From contig JADWQD010000002.1 of the NCBI GenBank assembly GCA_016110215.1, positions 1,798,001 to 1,862,000 of the forward strand: a DNA stretch of 64,000 nucleotides. The letters run 5' to 3'. Below are positions 13,407 to 24,544 of this stretch, in pieces; the first letter of the stretch is position 1, and every line of letters begins with the position of its first letter. The DNA is from Capronia americana (taxonomy: Eukaryota > Ascomycota > Eurotiomycetes > Chaetothyriales > Herpotrichiellaceae). The notes beneath the pieces were generated by a model, which saw only the letters and a program-made list of their open reading frames with translations, did no database searches and was not told the origin of the DNA. A program made the position numbers and the translations under genes.

Positions 13407-13431
13407 ACGGACACTCTGAGAGAGTGTCCGT
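13407..13431. repeat. Perfect 11-bp inverted repeat (hairpin)
   Basis: ACGGACACTCT, then GAG, then AGAGTGTCCGT. The two arms are exact reverse complements with a 3-nt loop. It lies at the end of a pyrimidine-rich stretch. Its role is unknown; it could be an RNA hairpin, a protein site or a mobile-element footprint. Confidence 0.8.
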
Positions 13432-15536
13432 CACGCAATATCAGAAGTGCAATCAATCCCATAATGGCCTTTCATCTTTGCGGCCAATGTCCATAGTCAC
13501 TAAACAGGAGGATGTGCGTGACTATTCAAGCACCACCAACTGTTCCCCTGTCCCGCGAGGAGCTTTAACTCCGTCTGACTGCTGACCGCGCAGAAGCCGG
13601 CCTCCAGATCCTCCTGCATTCCCAGATGACTTTGAGCCAGAGAGGTCCCAGCCACGATCCAAAAACACCCTGATCCTTCCTTCATGATAGGCCGATGTCA
13701 TAACATGTGCATTCGTTGTGCACGGGTACTCCGTACTTTCCAAGCATATTTGCAAGTTGATTCTTTCTTCAAATGTTTTTCAGTGATGATGAAGTTTCAA
13801 GTTTTTATGTTTTGTCGCTTCCAACCTTGTGTGCATCCAAATGGATGTCAGAACACCTGCTAAAAATCAAGAAACTGTCCCATCAGCAATCCATAAGGCG
13901 CCAGTTAGAGTTGACCGTATTTTTAATCCCAACTAGGGCTTTTCGAAAGACAGCAGTTCGGTAGGACGTCCTCTCATAGAACAGAATGCCTGCACAGTTT
14001 CCAGAACAACCAAAATGTGCTTGGTCACATTATCGCCACCTGCCCATGATTTGCGGTCAGGCACCATGCGACCGCGTGACAGCCAATTCGATGTCGACAT
14101 CTGTTATACCCCAGTAGTCAAACAATTGGTCTTGTTTTCAAAGGGGACACCCATGCCAATGATTGTTGAGCGCACTGTGATAGGTATGGTTTAGTCCCTT
14201 GGTCCTTGCTTCTTGTCTGGAGCAAACAGGATTCGTAGGGTATTGTTCCCGTGCTGAAACGGGCCCCTGCTTGTGTCCGGATGTTCTCCAGTAGGGCGAG
14301 ATTATTGGTTTGGGTCGGTGACCTGAAGGGTTGATGGTTACTCGTCATGGTGACTCGTCAGCTTTATGCTTGTGCAGCCTTGCATTGAAGGCGCAAATGT
14401 GTAAGGCATCACCACAGAGTGGACCGTGACTGCACCACTCCATACGGAGTACCGTGCGCAGTAATGATGACCTAGCTTGCGAGAGCTAGTACAGGGGCTG
14501 CAGCCGGAACACGAAATTTGAAGGGCTAGGCAATCCCGCCAAAGCCCGCTGGGAGTCGCTTGACGGCTTGAGTAGCTGGGTCCTGCAACTCGGTTAAGCC
14601 GGGAACGGCTAGCGTTGAAAGGAAGCGTCCAATCGATAACGAGGCCTGATGCAAAGCGCCCTTTCGCGCCTGGAGCCTCTGGCAGTTAGGGCTGCGGTTG
14701 GGGCTGCAGGCAGGAAGGAGGGTCGCAGAACGAGATGTGCCTCAGCGACAAGGTGGCGCGAGCAAGTCCTTACTGCCGCATAAGAACTCTTTGTCCACCT
14801 CCGCAGCGTCACCCAATTTCTCTTCTCACAGAATTTCGGTGTGCTGGTCCAACTCAAGCCTCCCTTTATTCTTTGTCGGTTCCGAGTTTTTCTCTTCCGG
14901 CACTCGACAACTCCTCTTACTCCATGTCTTCAATATTCCTCGCTTCTCTGATGAAACTGAGCAGACCTGTGGCCCGTGAACGCAATGTGCCTCTTCGATC
15001 GATTGTCATGGGGTTGGCCGCGGTCTCTCACACATCTTCAGTCAGCTTGATGGCAAGGCTCGTCGGTATCAACTGATGGCGAGGCTGCTCAGCCTGATGG
15101 CGCTTTTTTTTGGTTTGCTTGCCTTCTTGCTCACCGGTTGCCTTTTTTCTGGCCAGTCCGCGGCCCAACCTGGATTGGCCGGAGATGACTCACCGGAAAA
15201 ATATTCATCCGGGTTATGAGAGAAGATCCATGCCTGGGTGCGTGACGAAAGCAAGAGATGCCCATGATGATGTCGCCTCTCAGTCCATTTGCTTCGGACT
15301 GCTTTGTGGTCATGAATATCGAACGGTCGATTGTCGAAGAACTCCTGGTATCCAACGCCCAACACGCCGAAAGAACGTGAAAAGACAATAACCCCCCCGC
15401 AAGAGTGATCGTGCGGTTTGAAACTGACGCATAGCGATGACAAACTTGAAGTGGTCAGCCACGAAAGTATTGGACCGACATTGATACTCACCAGAACATA
15501 TAGGAAATCCTCCACTCTTCAACCTCCCTCCACATC

Positions 15537-15825
15537 TCACTGTCGACCCTCTTCGCAAGCCTTCTGCCAGCCCCCAATGAGGGCGGCAAGCCTGGCTTCC
15601 TGCCCTTCGCTTCTCTCTCTTGGGGGCTGACCTGGGAAGTATGGCGCCTCTAGGCGAGGTTCCTGCCGCCAGCGGATCCCGGCGTAGCTCTCGCCTCCCA
15701 TCAGAGGAGGCATTGAGCGTGAGGAAGAAGTCGAAGAGCTGGACATCCCCGAGTCGGATCCCCACGAAGCGATCGAGGAGGTAGTCGACGCCTCTTGGGT
15801 GGCCGATACGCTCTGTGTGGAGGAG
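15537..15825 (-). CDS. Candidate coding exon, hypothetical protein C-terminus
   Basis: On the minus strand an acceptor-like sequence (GCTGAC branch, then GAGGCAG) precedes an open frame from 15825 to a stop at 15537. The frame encodes a Ser/Thr-rich part followed by a more ordered part with GGESYAGIRWRQEPRLEAPY and ALIGGWQKACEEG. The transition from low complexity to charged and aromatic sequence looks protein-like. No upstream exon was found: the sequence just upstream contains the GTACTCGTAC motif and looks non-coding. An overlapping frame (15834-15310) is also open, which lowers confidence. No family recognised. Confidence 0.3.
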
Positions 15826-18451
15826 CTGCCTCAAACGTCAGCGATTCCGAAGAAATGACAAGGTACAGGATGTATTATTCGGGTGGACGCTGAAGAAATC
15901 AAAGGTCAATCTCGAGTACGAGGTACTCGTACCACCGTTGCAGAGAAGGATGCTTGTTTGGCTCTGCTCCTGATTGACCCCGAGTACGAACTCGGTCGTA
16001 AAGAGGATTCCGCAATGGGTGTTGTCCAAATGGACCAAGTGGCTCACAAGAGGAAGGCGAGGCAGATGAGTGTCTCTCTAGATGTGAACATGAAACTTCC
16101 TCTTACCTCATCGTCATCCTCTACAACAATTGTATTCTTTTTCAATCGCCGTTGCTGTGCTGTTTATATTGGGTAGTCGTGTGAACGCCGCAGGCAGTAG
16201 GTGGAAGTCAATTGTGCCGTGACTGGTGCAGCTACAATATTGGGTGACTGGCGGTAAGATGGACTTAGGTAAGGAATCTTATGGTCAGAAAGATCTGAGG
16301 AATGCTGAAAGAAGGCACTATGTTGTTGGTACCTCGTAGAGTGGGAGAGTTTGTGCAGCTGCAAAGTTGTTGCGTCTCTGACTGGAAGCGGGAGGAGGGT
16401 GCAAGTTGGGGTTGGGCGAGGATCCAGGCTGTCGCAGGGGAAAAAACCACTTTAGCTCAATCGAGCGCGAAGCCGCTGCCAGTCTAACTGACCAAATAGA
16501 ACAACAGTTCTGCACCCGTACTGGTCTGGTATATACCATAGTCGAATACCGGTTCAAGCGTCGAGTCACATAATACCTTCCCAGCAGAGAGTCGTTTCGG
16601 GTAGTATGGACCGTATCAATCCACCCACCCGTCAGCAACGGGCGCGCCGCGCCGCTTGAATTGGGTCTTTCGCCCATTCACAGAATGCGCAACTGTGCAT
16701 GACACCTTGCGGCAACCCGAGCCAAATGACGCGTCGATGGACCTTTTGCTGAGGTATTGTTCTCTCAACGCCTGTGCTTGATCAATTGCTTCATACTATT
16801 TTGGTTTTTCTGCTCAGAGCAATGATTTTCGTGCATGGCAGGATGATCATCTGTTCGCAGTGGTCTATCTCCCGACTGGCCGGCTTCCTGAGGATCTTCT
16901 GCAATGCACCTGTTTCAAGGCAAGGTCATCTTGCTTGATGCTTCCGTCACACAGCAGCAGTTTGAGGCTCTGTTCTTACGTGCATTGTCTTTGTTGGCCC
17001 CTCCTACCCGAGACTTTTTACACTTTGGTGAATTCGCCCGTCTTTCACCACGAACCGCAAGCACTTTTGGGCAAGAGCAGGTAGCATGAAATAATCTTCC
17101 TTGCCGGTCTGGTTTTCTTGCAAGTTCAAGCTGGCGGTGTTTGTGACACTTTTCTCCCATCCAGAATCAACAAAATTTGCCGTGACAGTTCCCACGTGGC
17201 TATTTCAGGCGGGCCAATGCACCCGCGATTGTCGATGGCACGGATCAAGTCTCACAGACCCGAGGACTGGGTAGTACTACTGATCTGGCCCTGAAGCATC
17301 AACTGACAAAAGGCCCATGCGCCCAACTCCCGACTGCTCAGACACAGTGCTCTCCTGCATGCGGGGGTGAGTGGCCGCACCTGGGTGACGTAGCCGTGAT
17401 TGTCGGGTGAGATGGCTCTTATCGATATGCCCCGGAAATAGCTTTCACTTCCCGGGGCCTTCTTAGCCCTACGAGTAGTGGTTACTGTTGCGCAGGCAGC
17501 TACAGTACAAAGGTGAAATTAGCGACCTTGCAAATGATTTTCACTTTCATTTTTCAACTTGACGATATTGTTTTAACAACTCTGCTCGGACAATCCTGAG
17601 CCCGCCCCCGCTGTTGAGAGATCTGATTAAGCGCCCGCATCCCTCGAGCACCCGAGGTGCACGGCTGACAGGGCACTTGTGCATTATTTGATTGATGGAT
17701 ATTCGGACCCGATGTGGAGTCCAATCTCCGGCCCTTCGTAGCCTAGCCTCCATGCAAGGACCTTTTGGACACGCGAACCCTTCCGAATAGGTCGTCCGGG
17801 CTGGCAGTACGTCGTACCTCGGAGGTTGAAATTCTCTGGCCAGGGCACTAACAGTAACAGTCGCGGACTCTGACTTCGCATCTTGTTGACGGGAATCATC
17901 CTGCAGATTGTCCTGCTTCTTGCCGACCGGCACGAGCCTGAGGTCCAAACAACCACCATGCTCGCTCCCACCTCCTAACGTGAACCTTATGCGCGGACCC
18001 TTTGGTATTCGTATTCTAACTCTGTTTGACCATCATCCTTCCCGCCTCCATGGGAAGGATGCTCGTTCCTTGTGTAACTACAGTACTTGATTGATGCTTT
18101 GGTTCTGCAGGGACCCAATAGACGCTCCGGCTCGGCCCTGCGAATCCTCCCATGCGATGTTTCCTGCATCGGACTCTCACTTCACTGAACCAGTTCGAAG
18201 GGAGGGCGCTTGCGCGTATGCTTAGTGCATGGTTGAGCCTCAGTCAAGAATGCCTAGAGCAAGTATTAACCCTAGTATCGAAATGAGGCCGGGTGCAGTT
18301 TCTCACACGTCAATCTGAGCCTGAGTTTGCGGTATCGTAACAGTCTCTGACCGTTCCGAGGCTTCGCCTCAGACTGTTAAGAAGACGGTGTTCTGCTCGT
18401 CAATCCCACGGAATGCTGTGACTCTCTGTCTTCATTTCACTCAGCAACAAT
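15826..18451. other. Gene-poor stretch, part 2
   Basis: No supported coding region. It contains a GTACTCGTAC copy at 15923 inside a larger near-palindrome (GAGTAC GAG GTACTC) and a stem-loop candidate at 18339-18378. The many short frames overlap on both strands without consistent preference. Confidence 0.45.
18339..18378. repeat. Nested stem-loop candidate
   Basis: AACAGTCT at 18339-18346 is exactly complementary to AGACTGTT at 18371-18378. Between them lies a smaller hairpin, GAGGC-TTC-GCCTC (18358-18370), directly abutting the 3' arm. The 5' side carries an 11-nt bulge. It lies about 75 bp before a small ORF. It might be an RNA structure; function unknown. Confidence 0.5.
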
Positions 18452-18712
18452 ATGGAGCGTATCCGTGCGGTCGTTCCCAAGATATCCCGTGCCGAGCGAC
18501 TCAACTACTATCACGAACACGCATACAACCACGATCATTTACGCCTCGGCATTTCGAGCTCACAATATCACCGTCGGAAACAAGCACAACTGTTGAGAGC
18601 TCTCGATATTCTTTTGGATCTGTTCGACTCAAGTGCTCCGAGCGCAGCGCCCACCGCTCCAGCTCTCGATTCAGCACGAGTCCTCCCAGACTTTGGTATT
18701 TTTGGTCCCTGA
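18452..18712 (+). CDS. Possible small protein, 86 aa, unidentified
   Basis: An ATG-initiated frame encodes 86 residues rich in Arg, His and Tyr at the N-terminus (ERIRAVVPKISRAERLNYY), then a leucine-rich helix-like segment (LLRALDILLDLF) and a Pro/Ala/Ser tail. The periodic leucines look more protein-like than its neighbours. An overlapping plus-strand frame (18388-18789) is also open and nothing else supports expression. No family recognised; it may be a chance frame. Confidence 0.3.
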   Translation: MERIRAVVPKISRAERLNYYHEHAYNHDHLRLGISSSQYHRRKQAQLLRALDILLDLFDSSAPSAAPTAPALDSARVLPDFGIFGP

Positions 18713-19510
18713 CGAATTTTACCATGAACAAGGTTGACACAAGCGCCAGCCTTCATCGGGTCCCAATTCGAATGAGCACGAGGGATTAAATCAGCTAAAA
18801 TACAACATGGCTACAACATGGGCTAGAACATGCTGGCATTCGCCATCTGTGACTGGCAGAAGTCCCTGCGAGACGAGCGGGCCGGCCCGCTTCTGCTGCG
18901 GAGAGCGCATCTCGTTGACTGTGAATCCTCTTCAACAGCCCGCCTCACTTTGAAAATAAGCGGTTTGCCCCGAAGGAATGTATGCCTTGGGGAACACCTG
19001 ATCAGACCACTTTACGTATCCTTCTGTTTGACATCCAGGGACTATTCTATTTGCGCGAATTCTGTCTTGAGCCCAGAGCGCGCAGGTTGGTGACCGGAGC
19101 TTGGTCCACTTGTGTCTCCTTGAGAAGAGATAGCATTTCCGAGAGGGCCGAAGGATGTTTTACTCATCCTGTACATTGATAGGCTGTCTTTGGCTGCGGT
19201 TTACCGGGACAGTATTATTGACTTTCCCGCCTGTTCACAGTCTTCGCTTTGATGTCGCTGAGCCGAAAATCACCCCTCCCTGTGCGAGTACTTACTGTGG
19301 TACGGTGATGTCATGTTTTTCCTTATGTGGGGCATAATCTGAAGCTTCGACAAGCCTCGCTGATTGGCAGCAAGCACTCACGCGTAAACCTTATTTCCCA
19401 GTTACCACGCGTTTGACCAACGTTCGAACCGCATCATTGGCATGCCAGGGTGCCGCATCCTCCCCAACCAGACTGATCTTCGGCTCATTCTTGGCTTTCA
19501 GGTGGCCTTC
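18713..19510. other. Spacer upstream of the Ca2+/H+ exchanger
   Basis: Presumed promoter and leader of the exchanger gene. An acceptor-like CTTTCAG lies at 19495-19501, just before the chosen ATG, so a leader intron is possible. No other feature supported. Confidence 0.4.
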
Positions 19511-21636
19511 ATGGTCTCGTCAGATAACCGATCTCCCTCTATCCTCCCTTTCTCTCCTGTGGCATCGGTGGTACCGAACAATATTAAGAATGCGTACGTT
19601 GCCCCTATCCTGCACGCGAATCCAAGGACACTGAAAATCGCCACATTAGATCGCGTTAAAGCTTGGGCACATTCATCTGCACACAAGCACAATTTCAATC
19701 CGTGGTCTCCATCACACGACACCCAAGTCTCAAACTCGAGCAACAGCTCATCGCACGATGGGGATTCCGAGAAGAAGGAAAAGCCCCAGCGCTCTGGGCT
19801 CAGTCGCGTCCTCGGCAATGTCAAGGTGGCATTGTTTCACTCATGGGTCAATGTCCTCTTGGTCTTTGTACCAGTAGGCATCGCTGTCCACTTTGCCGGA
19901 GTCAATGAGAACGTGGTGTTCGCACTGAATGCTGTCGCCATCATTCCCTTGGCCGGCCTTCTCACTTTCGCAACTGAATGCGTTGCCCACCGCCTCGGCC
20001 CAACGTTGGGCGCTCTGCTGAATGTGAGCTTCGGAAACGCCGTCGAGTTGATCATATTGTACGCCGCCAATTGCAGTCGTTGGCGAAGCTTGCTAACGTG
20101 CGGCAGTATCATTGCCCTTGTTAAAAACGAGATTCGCATTGTGCAGGCGTCACTCATCGGCTCTCTACTCGCCAATTTGCTCCTGATCCTCGGAATGGCC
20201 TTCTTGATCGGTGGCTTGGAATACCAAGAGCAAATCTACGATAGTACAGTCACACAGATGTCGGCCTGCCTACTTGCGCTCGCAGTATTGTCATTACTAA
20301 TACCTGTGAGTGTTGACCCCGACGTGGTCACCGCTTAACCCTGCGAGAGACTAATTGGTGTTTTCAGACCGCCTTCCATGCATCCTTTAGCGATCTCCAA
20401 AAAGCCGACCATGCAGTCTTGAAGCTCAGCCGTGGAACATCTGTTATCCTACTAATCATCTACGTCCTGTACTTACTCTTTCAGCTCAAATCACATGCAT
20501 ATCTGTATCAAGGAACGCCACAGCATATCATCGATGAAGAAGCCACTCCTGGTATCCTACAACGTTTTGACTCGAGCAGCTCTTCCTCCGCCAGTTCTCT
20601 GGGTTCATCTGTCACGAGTCGCGGGTCACATCGGCGTGTAAGCAAGCGAATCAGGGCAAAGTTGGGCAGAAGAAGACAAGTCCAAACTGAGGTGGAAGAA
20701 GAGGTGGGCGATAACGGGCCGTCTGAGCAAATAGGCCCTGCTGTCACAGAATACCAAGCCGAGAAAACAGCAGAGCCAGAGGAGATAAACGCCCATGACA
20801 GAGTCACTCTGCAGCTGCCTGCAAGCTCTCCAAAGTCGACCGCAAGGCCGGAGAATCTTTTGAGGCAGGGTATGCCAACCACCACTGCTGACGCGTCGGC
20901 GAAGGACAAAAAGCCCAACTTGGGGCCCCGTGGACTCTCTTTGCGCACTCCACCAGTCTTCCGATCATCGACGAACCCGTATCCAACAGGCAAAGCATCG
21001 GACTATCCCCACTCCTCGCTCCGTCACTATTCATCAGCGCCCCACCAACAGAATCGAAGTCCAGGAGCGGTTAGAGCTACACGCCGCGCTTCCACGAAGA
21101 GTACACAGGCTGAAGAAGAGGATGCTCCTCCGATGAGTCAAACTGCCTCAATCGTCCTCCTCCTGGTGTCCACTGCACTTGTGGCGCTTTGCGCCGAGTT
21201 CCTCGTCGGAAGTATCAACAATCTGGTTGAAAACTCACCGCTGTCAGAGGCATTCATCGGTCTCATTATTCTCCCTATCGTTGGCAACGCAGCCGAACAC
21301 GTCACAGCTGTTACTGTCGCGGCAAAGAACAAGCTCGACCTTGCATTGGGCGTGGCACTTGGATCATCCATTCAGATTGCCCTCTTTGTCACACCATTCG
21401 TGGTCATCCTTGGCTGGATCATGGACAAAAACATGTCCCTCTACTTCAGCCTGTTCGAGACAGGATCATTGTTCGTTTCGACCTTCATCGTCAATTTCCT
21501 GGTCCTCGATGGAAGAAGCAACTATCTGGAGGGAGCATTGTTGTGTGCGTGCTACGTGATTGTGGCTGTCGGGGCCTACTTCTTCCCCGATGGACAAGAT
21601 CAAAGCTCGTTGACAAGCGGACCGGGGACCAGTTGA
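19511..21636 (+). CDS. Ca2+/H+ exchanger of the CAX (Vcx1-like) family
   Basis: The exons are 19511-20058, 20107-20305 and 20368-21636, with introns of 48 and 62 nt, giving about 671 residues. The first intron is in frame but interrupts the conserved helix; removing it gives GNAVELIIFIIALVKNEIR. Both CAX signatures are present: GNAVELII in the first half and GNAAEH in the second. Each half has multiple hydrophobic helices, and the exchanger is expected to load Ca2+ into the vacuole using the proton gradient. The loop between the halves (about residues 300-505) is a large Ser-, Arg- and Glu-rich hydrophilic insertion, which makes the protein longer than typical members. The start is uncertain: an upstream in-frame ATG at 19442 would add 23 residues, but an acceptor-like CAG lies between the two. 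Confidence 0.9.
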
Positions 21637-22682
21637 GGTGCTTCACGGTATAGAGCCAAAGAGAAGATCTCATCAAAAGATCACCTTCACAAGATTGGCT
21701 ACTCGTCGACATTCGTACTGGCTTGGAACCCACGGTACGACTGGCAACGGGCGGTTGCAGCACTTAATTTCAAGTTTGTGGGCATCAACGACGAGATTTA
21801 CGCAGCGCCCTAAAAATGCCGAGTTATTGGTGCTTTTGCCGATCCGGCCAAGACCCCATAAGGCCGTCTTCAACTTTCATGGCTGGGTGAGTGTCCTCTT
21901 CCTGTATGGGATGTTCCATCCTTTACGAGTAAAGGCAGCTCTTCGCTCAGGTCACTCTTCAACCAAGGGAACCGACTCTCGTCGACGGGCTGCTCTTTGC
22001 TCGCGCAAATAGCAGAACAAAATGCAGACTCGCTCGACAAGTGAGCTGTGCGAATCTCAGCATACGAAACAGTGCGAGGGATCGTGAGCGCGACATCTGC
22101 TGAAGATCGGATGCTATAGCCCCAGTCCGTCGTCTGGGATGTTCCTGCTGGCGTCGTAACCCACTCCTTTGCAGATTAGTTGCACCTGGGTTGGGCAGCA
22201 GTCAAGACGACAAAGTCACCACTGTCAACCCTCCTCCGCCTTAGCAGCTTCCGCACGGAGTTCCACAAATTCCATCAAGTACTACCAGAATGCAAAGCAT
22301 TTAGCGGTAGGAAGCAGGGATCTACACAGTCTTTGACGCTCACAATTATAGCATTTGCTGGGACGCGGGAATTCGCGATCTGGAGACGGCTATGGCAACG
22401 TGGCCGGAGATCTATACGCCATTTTCACGCCTCTACAGTACCTGTGGTATGAAGACCGCTTGACCGAGATATTGAGATGGAATTTGCTCGCATATTCGAC
22501 GACCGCAAATGTGACAGCGACAGCTCTGCAATCGGCCGATCACCCTGGACGTCGATAATTGTTGATAGTAGCTTGCATCTCAGAAAGCTAGTTACACAAT
22601 CATACCGCCCCCCCTTATCATTTCTTCTGCCTCCTCTTGTACAACCCGCCTCCGCGAGACCGCCGCGGCGCAAAAGCGTCTT
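21637..22682. other. Spacer between the exchanger and the cupin gene
   Basis: Convergent 3' ends of the exchanger (plus) and the cupin (minus). A plus frame at 22355-22558 looks mildly protein-like but has no family match or splice support. No terminator-like element can be assigned in a eukaryotic setting. Confidence 0.4.
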
Positions 22683-23164
22683 TCACTTCCCTTTGGCCTG
22701 ATACTCCTCCTCGGTGACCTCTTCATGCCACATGGTCTTCCCGTGACTAACAGCCAGATGCATCATGAGGCTCCCATCGTCGCCGCCGTGCCAGTGCGTC
22801 GTGCCCGCACTACACCACACCGTATCCCCGACGTTCAGCCGTCTCGGTTCGCCTCCCTTGTCGCACACCCAGCCCGAACCGGCCAGCACGCGGAGCATCT
22901 GTCCATGCTCGTGAGTGTGCCAGTACGTGCGCGCCCCGGGCGTGAAGATGACGTGGTTGATGTTGATGGTCGGCCCGGCGTCGGAGTAGACCGGACTGCA
23001 GGCGGACGTGTATGTCAGCGTCGTGTGTGAGAGAGATTAGGATAAAGCAAAGAAGGGGGTCGAGACAGGACTTACTCCATCCAGACCGTGCCGGTGAAGG
23101 TGCCGCTCGCCTGCCTGCTCGAGGCCGACGGGTTGCGAGACGAGGGGATGACCGTCGATGGCAT
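22683..23164 (-). CDS. Small single-domain cupin
   Basis: The exons are 23164-23076 and 22995-22683 (minus), joined across an 80-nt GT-AG intron with the codon GA|T, giving 133 residues. After a short Ser-rich N-terminus (residues 1-20) comes one beta-barrel domain. Cupin motif 1 is seen as YWHTHEHGQMLRVLAGSG, with His residues placed to bind metal and Gln where many family members have Glu. Motif 2 is GDTVWCSAGTTHWHG. The C-terminus is charged. The family includes small dioxygenases, isomerases and carboxymuconolactone-decarboxylase-associated proteins; the substrate cannot be read from sequence. It faces the ABM-fold gene across 1.38 kb. An upstream in-frame stop 15 codons before the ATG supports the chosen start. 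Confidence 0.85.
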
Positions 23165-24544
23165 CTCGAATAGGATAGTCGATCTGTGTTCTTCGTAAGG
23201 CGATTAATTAGGTACGTTATTAATTATGTGCGGCAGCCCAGGAAGCAAGGTCGGACACATACCAGTTGGAGGTACACTGTCTCTTTCTCTTTCGTCCTGG
23301 TGATCTGATCCGAGTCTGTCGGCGGGATTCCGTGATCTACTACGTTCTAGCTTGCCTGGGATGATAGACTGACTGGACTTGCTTCGGCCGTGATAGACGG
23401 AGTTATATACCAAATCGAATATTTAATCGATGTCTGTACGATAGTCCGGAACTCAACTGAGCATCCGACGTCGGCGTCGTTCTTGGAGACACGCATCAAA
23501 CAACACGAACCACCCAGTACGGTCGGCACAATATAATTTCTTCCCCCCTCCCCCCTCCCCACCACCCCCAGGTTGGAGTTAGCCGGCTATGGAATTACGT
23601 TGCTGCGGCTTCTCCAACGGGAGATTCCTAGGTACTGGATGTAACTAGCAAGGTACTACACAGTACGTATCTACCCTCTGTGTACAGAGTATGTACACAG
23701 GACTCGTATCCTGGATTAGGACTAAAACTAATCCCTATGTCCATCGCCTCCCCTCCCCTCCTGGATCGCGACACGCTCGAAGAGTCAAATAACGGTTACC
23801 CTTATCGAGGCCGTGCGCGCGTGGAAACAAGCGCCGTCTCGCTATGAGGAGGAGTAGACGAGCACGAGCACTCCAGACAGGCGAATTATGCCACGCTCGT
23901 GCGCTCTCCTCGTGTTGGTCTGCTTACCCTTACCCTTCACATTCAGCTTCGTTCCACGGACGCCACCCACATTCAGCCGCGCCCGCCTCCAGTGTGCATG
24001 TATCTGGGCCTGTCCTGCGCTGCCGTGTTACGATTTGATGTGATTTTGACGAGATGCCCGTCTGATTTGGTGTGCAAATCCGGGACTTACGAAGCTAGCT
24101 AAGCGTCGTCAAGCGGCACTGATGTGCCTACATACCCACACGGCGTCAGCTTCAGCTTCCCAAACGACGGCAACGGCTCAGAATACGCGTGTCTACGCAA
24201 GCCACGGCGGTTATTGTAAGTCTGTTGCGCACGGACGGGGAATGGAGGGATCGATGAGCGGATGGATATAATCCGACGTTCCTCGCAGCGGGATTAAGCC
24301 TGGAGCTCTCTTGTCTATCGTCCATGTCAGCCAAGCAGCAGACAGTAGCGAACAAGCAAGTATTTGTGTCTAGCAAGCTCTCGAGTCTGACACACAGAGA
24401 CCATACGGAGGCACTTCCCTCGTTGAATCATCTACGGACGATATAACACTTCAGGACGTGTACCGTTGGGCTGGGCCACGCATCAAAACCCTCTTGACCG
24501 ACCCGCGAACAAGGCACATCTTTGCCCTTCAACCTCGATCAAAA
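23165..24544. other. Shared upstream region of the cupin and ABM genes
   Basis: A 1.38-kb divergent intergenic region. It contains a strong G-quadruplex-type tract at 23543-23569 (G-runs on the minus strand, the sense strand of the cupin). TTATATACC near 23403-23411 might serve the cupin promoter. No coding region supported. Confidence 0.45.
23543..23569 (-). promoter_or_regulatory. G-quadruplex-forming tract
   Basis: The plus strand reads C6-T-C6-T-C4-ACCA-C5, so the minus strand has four G-runs of 4-6 with loops of 1, 1 and 4 nt. This meets the usual G4 pattern. It lies 379 bp upstream of the cupin ATG on the cupin sense strand. Confidence 0.6.

Larger units (their letters stand above)
11825..15536. 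other. Gene-poor stretch, part 1
   Basis: No supported gene. It holds a CACCAT simple repeat at 12481-12508, a perfect 11-bp inverted repeat at 13407-13431, and one copy each of GTACTCCGTA (13726) and TACGGAGTAC (14443). The pyrimidine-rich part at 13060-13380 resembles a fungal 5' leader, but no credible coding region follows; the ATG at 13372 opens only 42 codons. Confidence 0.45.

Noticed and set aside
15310..15834. 174-codon minus frame overlapping the candidate exon
   Set aside because: Arg/Gly-rich with no recognisable order; the alternative frame in the same place looks more protein-like and has a better acceptor.
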